Position numbers and translations under genes: made by a program. From Tribonema minus (taxonomy: Eukaryota; Sar; Xanthophyceae; Tribonematales; Tribonemataceae), in assembly GCA_017506865.1 (NCBI GenBank), contig JAFCMP010000501.1, positions 496,001 through 560,000 of the forward strand: 64,000 nt of DNA, in the 5' to 3' direction. Numbering within the stretch: the stretch's first letter is position 1; every line of letters begins with the position of its first letter. Under the pieces are notes generated by a model. That model ran no database searches and was not told where the DNA came from. It saw nothing but the letters and a program-made list of their open reading frames with translations. Of this stretch, positions 60,856-64,000 are shown piece after piece.

Positions 60856-62065
60856 ATGGCTTTCCTGCGTACCGCTTCCCTGCTTGCGCTCGCGGCATGT
60901 GCCGTGACTGCTACCTACCAAGGAGAGCCAACTGTCGTGGTAAGTGTTTCGTGACAAAGGTGATGTGCGCGTAATTCCTACTGTGTGTGCGCAGACGTGC
61001 TCTCACAGCAAGAGCACAACCCGTGCATTGCGTACAATAGCTTCACACCTGGCGGGTGCGGCTCAGTGCGCAGTGTGCAGGACATCAGAACCGACATTGC
61101 GCCAAGATAGACTCGTCATCATCCAGTGTTGTGAAGTCTGGTGCTGCTACTGCGTGCACAATTGCCCAACGCGATCAGCTTGAGAAAGAGTCAACGCTCA
61201 CACTCACAGCAAGGCTCACCGTCTCCTGCGTCCGTTGCCCTGATCTCCCTCGACGCAGGCCGGCACACCTTTTCCCAACATCGGCGTTTACGTGGACGGC
61301 GCATTCAGCTTGGCGGGCTACACTGTGCAGTTCCTCCAAGATGACGGCACCCCGGGCGCGGAGACTGGGCACTACCTCACCCACACGTGAGTGCGACAAA
61401 TTGGCGTTTTTGATGCCCTCTGTCTGTAGACCAAGAAGTCGCTGCTTAGGGCAGTAAAAAAAAAAATGCTGCTTTAAGGCTGCCTCATGTCATTGATCCT
61501 GTTTGGGGGACGTGTAATAATGCACAAGCCATCTTGTTAGCAAGTCCCATGTTCACACAAAGCTGTATTCAAACTTGCTCTTGCCCTTGTGTCCATGTCT
61601 GCTGAAGCAACAAAACTTGTTCCACTTGACTCTTTCGTGGTCTACTAGCAGTGCGTTGGTCAGCGCAAGCCGACATGAATGTTTCAAACTGATCTGACAC
61701 AACCGCAGCAAAAGCAAAGAAAATCACACCAACCCCACACCCTCCTCCTTCTCTGTAACTGCCACAGCTGCGACCCATCGGCCCCCGGCGCGTACTACGC
61801 CGTCTACGAGAGCGTCTTCACGGCGCTGTCGGCGGACGGCCTCAGCGTCGTGTCTACGAGCCCAACTACGCTCTACTGCGAGCACGGCCACTTCAGCTAC
61901 GCGGCCGACAGCAGCCTGCAGGTCACCTTTGCCGCCATCCCCGCGGATGTCACCACGTATTGCCCCAGCGTCGAGATGGACCCCACCGCCTTCAAGACAA
62001 GCACCAGGCTGGCGGCCCTTCCCGGGACCCCTACGGGCGAGTTCTGCGGCCTGGTCGTCTCCTAG
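60856..62065 (+). CDS. Small secreted protein of unknown function
   Basis: Exon 1 (60856-60939) encodes a classical signal peptide: MAFLRTASLLALAACAVTAT, then YQGEPTVV. Exon 3 (61259-61386) reads TPFPNIGVYVDGAFSLAGYT and VQFLQDDGTPG. Exon 4 (61768-62065, TAG) reads CDPSAPGAYYAVYESVFTAL, TLYCEHGHFSYAADSSLQV and TTYCPSVEMDP. The exon 3-4 junction is phase-consistent. A middle exon starts at 60995 or, more plausibly, at 61009, where it encodes EHNPCIAYNSFTPGGCGS. Its donor near 61070 is unclear. The mature protein would be roughly 170-190 residues with several cysteines and Ser/Thr/Gly-rich beta-like text, suggesting an extracellular or cell-wall protein. No family was recognised. Confidence 0.6.
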
Positions 62066-64000
62066 ACGTGAGATGAGACGCGGCACGGCTCAGGTGTCGG
62101 TGGGACCTCATTCGCCACTTCAACGGCGCGCTCCATCAACTTCAAGCAACGCGCACCGTGCGCTGACGCCGAGCGCTGCTGCGCGCACAAAGTTGTGCGG
62201 TGTGCCAGCGCTGTCCGCGTAGAGCTGAGTTGAGGGAATTATGCCGCCTAGGGGTGCTCGCGAGAGCTGCGTCTTGGCCTTTTGTAGATGCTAGATGCAA
62301 TTTTATTGGATTGACACATGGGGGGAACACCACCTCGCTGTCATCTTTTATGGGTCGTTCAAATGACAGCATTCGGAGTTTATGAAAGCAAGTGTAGATG
62401 GCGTGCTTGGCCAGTTGCAGTGAAGCGAACAGGGCCCAGATATCACAATGCACATGTGCTTTATGAAACCACTGGCTTCCAGAAATGCTGCTTTGCTGCT
62501 ACTGTGATATGCACCACTGGCGTGTACCCATGTTGGCTGGCTGGCACATTGCCTTCAGGGTATCAGTGCTACATGACGTAAATTGTGAGCAGGAGCTCTT
62601 ACGAGGCAATGTGAGACCAATCGTGCTACATGCACACAACACATAAGGTGCTGCTGAGTATTTGGCATGCCTTAGTGCAGAATTGTGAATGCGTGCACAA
62701 AAACCATTGGATGCCATGCGCATACACCTGAACGAGACATGCGTCAGGTAGCCCGTTGCCGGCAGGGATGACTCTTGACTCCATGGGCGCAGTTCTCGAG
62801 TCATCTGGCTGCAGGGGTCCTGCTGCCTCAGGATGCACTGCCATGCATGACAGCATGTGGCGGCTTCGTCGGAGACTTAGTCGGTTTGAGGCCTGTCTTG
62901 ATGCTCCTTAATACCGTCTCACATGTCTCATTCAAACACAGCCACCAGACGTGTCGGTGCTGTCATATCCCATTTGTGGCTGAAATAGCACTCGGTGCCG
63001 TACAAGATGCGTACAGCAGCCTCCATATGGTTGTGTCAGTTGAGCCTAGGCATAACCAGTTGGCAATTGCTTTTGGGTCACATCCCATGTTATTTACGAC
63101 TATACAGCGCGCTGAAGCTGTTGAGAGTACTCGCTACATAGCCCTGGCGCATGCATTTGTCGTGTCTGACAATTTTGGCGCATGATTGAGACTCTGTTGT
63201 AAAACATGGAAGACCTGCATACTTCAATCATGATTCTTGTCACATCCCTACCTGGTTGACTGCATAGCCGCAGCTGGCCATCACAATCGCATCAGTGACC
63301 AGCCTGTGCAAGAACGATTTCACTCCTCCCTGCTTTGCCCGTTAACAATTCTATCATAGCATAATGTCAATGAACGCCGTTGTGCCGTTTCAGCTGTTGT
63401 ATGTCCAGAGACAGACGCATCGCAAGTTTATCTCTAGCAGCTCACAACTCTGCGACAATTCCTATTGCTCCAGGTCACCTTGATGTGCACCTGTTATTGT
63501 AGACAGGCACTTAAAACATAGAACTCTTGCTGCTTTTGTCGCCTGTATGTTGTTCCTGCAAAGCACGACTGTACAGGCCACAACACATTACTGCATTGTC
63601 AACATCATGCCAAAGTGGAGTAATGTTCGCATCAGATGATGACGGCCCTTGAACGATGTACTTCTAATGCATTATGATGCAATGCACAGGTGATGCCTGT
63701 TTCATGCGCATGACCACAACGTCTCTGCACTGTATTCCACCAGAGCGCACCACACCACCTGCCATGGCAGCCTGTGTCGCCGAAAGATGGCACCTTCAAG
63801 CAGTTTGTTCTGTACGATGTACATTGAAAGGCACATACATGGGTGGTGCGCAGAAACAGTTGTCAGGAAAAGTCAACCATTGCATACTCGAGGGCTCCCA
63901 TACTTCGATGTGACGTACAATCAATTGTACTTCCAGTTGCGCTACCTTGCCTCAGGCAACAAAGAAACTGCGCTACAGGCTTCAAGTCTGCCATGTCATG
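62066..64000. other. No gene recognised at right edge
   Basis: After the secreted-protein stop the sequence becomes AT-richer and its frames are short. A 136-codon plus-strand frame (62775-63185) has no recognisable domain, no GC-rich coding bias and no good start context, so I do not call it. The region may hold the 3' UTR and intergenic DNA, or an intron of a gene beyond the edge. Confidence 0.45.

Noticed and set aside
62775..63185. 136-residue plus-strand frame near the right edge
   Set aside because: No domain, no signal, ordinary base composition for intergenic DNA and no neighbouring exon with matching splice sites.

Overview
The window is nuclear DNA of an intron-rich eukaryote, most likely a microbial alga or related protist. 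Coding exons are GC-rich and about 40-1,100 nt long. They are separated by longer AT-richer introns with GT-AG or, unusually often, GC-AG borders, and neighbouring genes lie on both strands, often head to head. Short interstitial (TTAGGG)n tracts suggest a TTAGGG telomere, which fits a stramenopile better than a land plant. That placement is inference only. No rRNA, tRNA, CRISPR, bacterial operon or intact transposon was recognised.

Layout, left to right: (1) 716-4681 (+), 3' part of an ABCG transporter whose ATPase half lies off the left edge; (2) 5959-8461 (+), a PLP enzyme of the ACC deaminase / D-cysteine desulfhydrase family; (3) 9838-17002 (-), an E3-like protein combining a ubiquitin-like domain, an Ala-rich nuclear linker, a SWIM zinc finger and a RING finger; (4) 17141-20753 (+), a leucine-rich repeat protein sharing a 138 bp divergent promoter with gene 3; (5) 21517-37083 (-), a 17-exon importin-7/8-like karyopherin; (6) 37375-39570 (+), an MBOAT wax-synthase-like acyltransferase, divergent from gene 5; (7) 41362-44421 (-), a GT2-type glycosyltransferase with a long low-complexity tail; (8) 44422-46263, an unresolved stretch with coding-like segments; (9) 46264-48378 (-), a BTB/BACK protein; (10) 48567-57752 (+), a 15-exon protein whose exonuclease-endonuclease-phosphatase (CCR4-like) fold is interrupted by a fibronectin type III domain and has lost catalytic residues; (11) 59353-60222 (-), an unrecognised 289-residue protein; (12) 60856-62065 (+), a small secreted protein. 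The last 1.9 kb shows no gene.

Exon borders were set by hand from splice signals, reading phase and family conservation. For genes 1, 2, 3, 5 and 6 every junction is phase-consistent. In gene 4 one donor, and in genes 7, 9, 10 and 12 some junctions, remain uncertain.

The most striking signal is not a gene. At seven places, in four genes on both strands, 25-60 nt of an exon edge plus the adjoining intron and its splice site have been tandemly copied into the intron, with periods of about 95-170 bp. This leaves arrays of decoy splice sites. The same introns are rich in a short ACTTCAA-type motif, and about one intron in nine has a strong GC donor (AG|GCAAGN). Together these suggest a lineage in which introns grow by junction-spanning tandem duplication.
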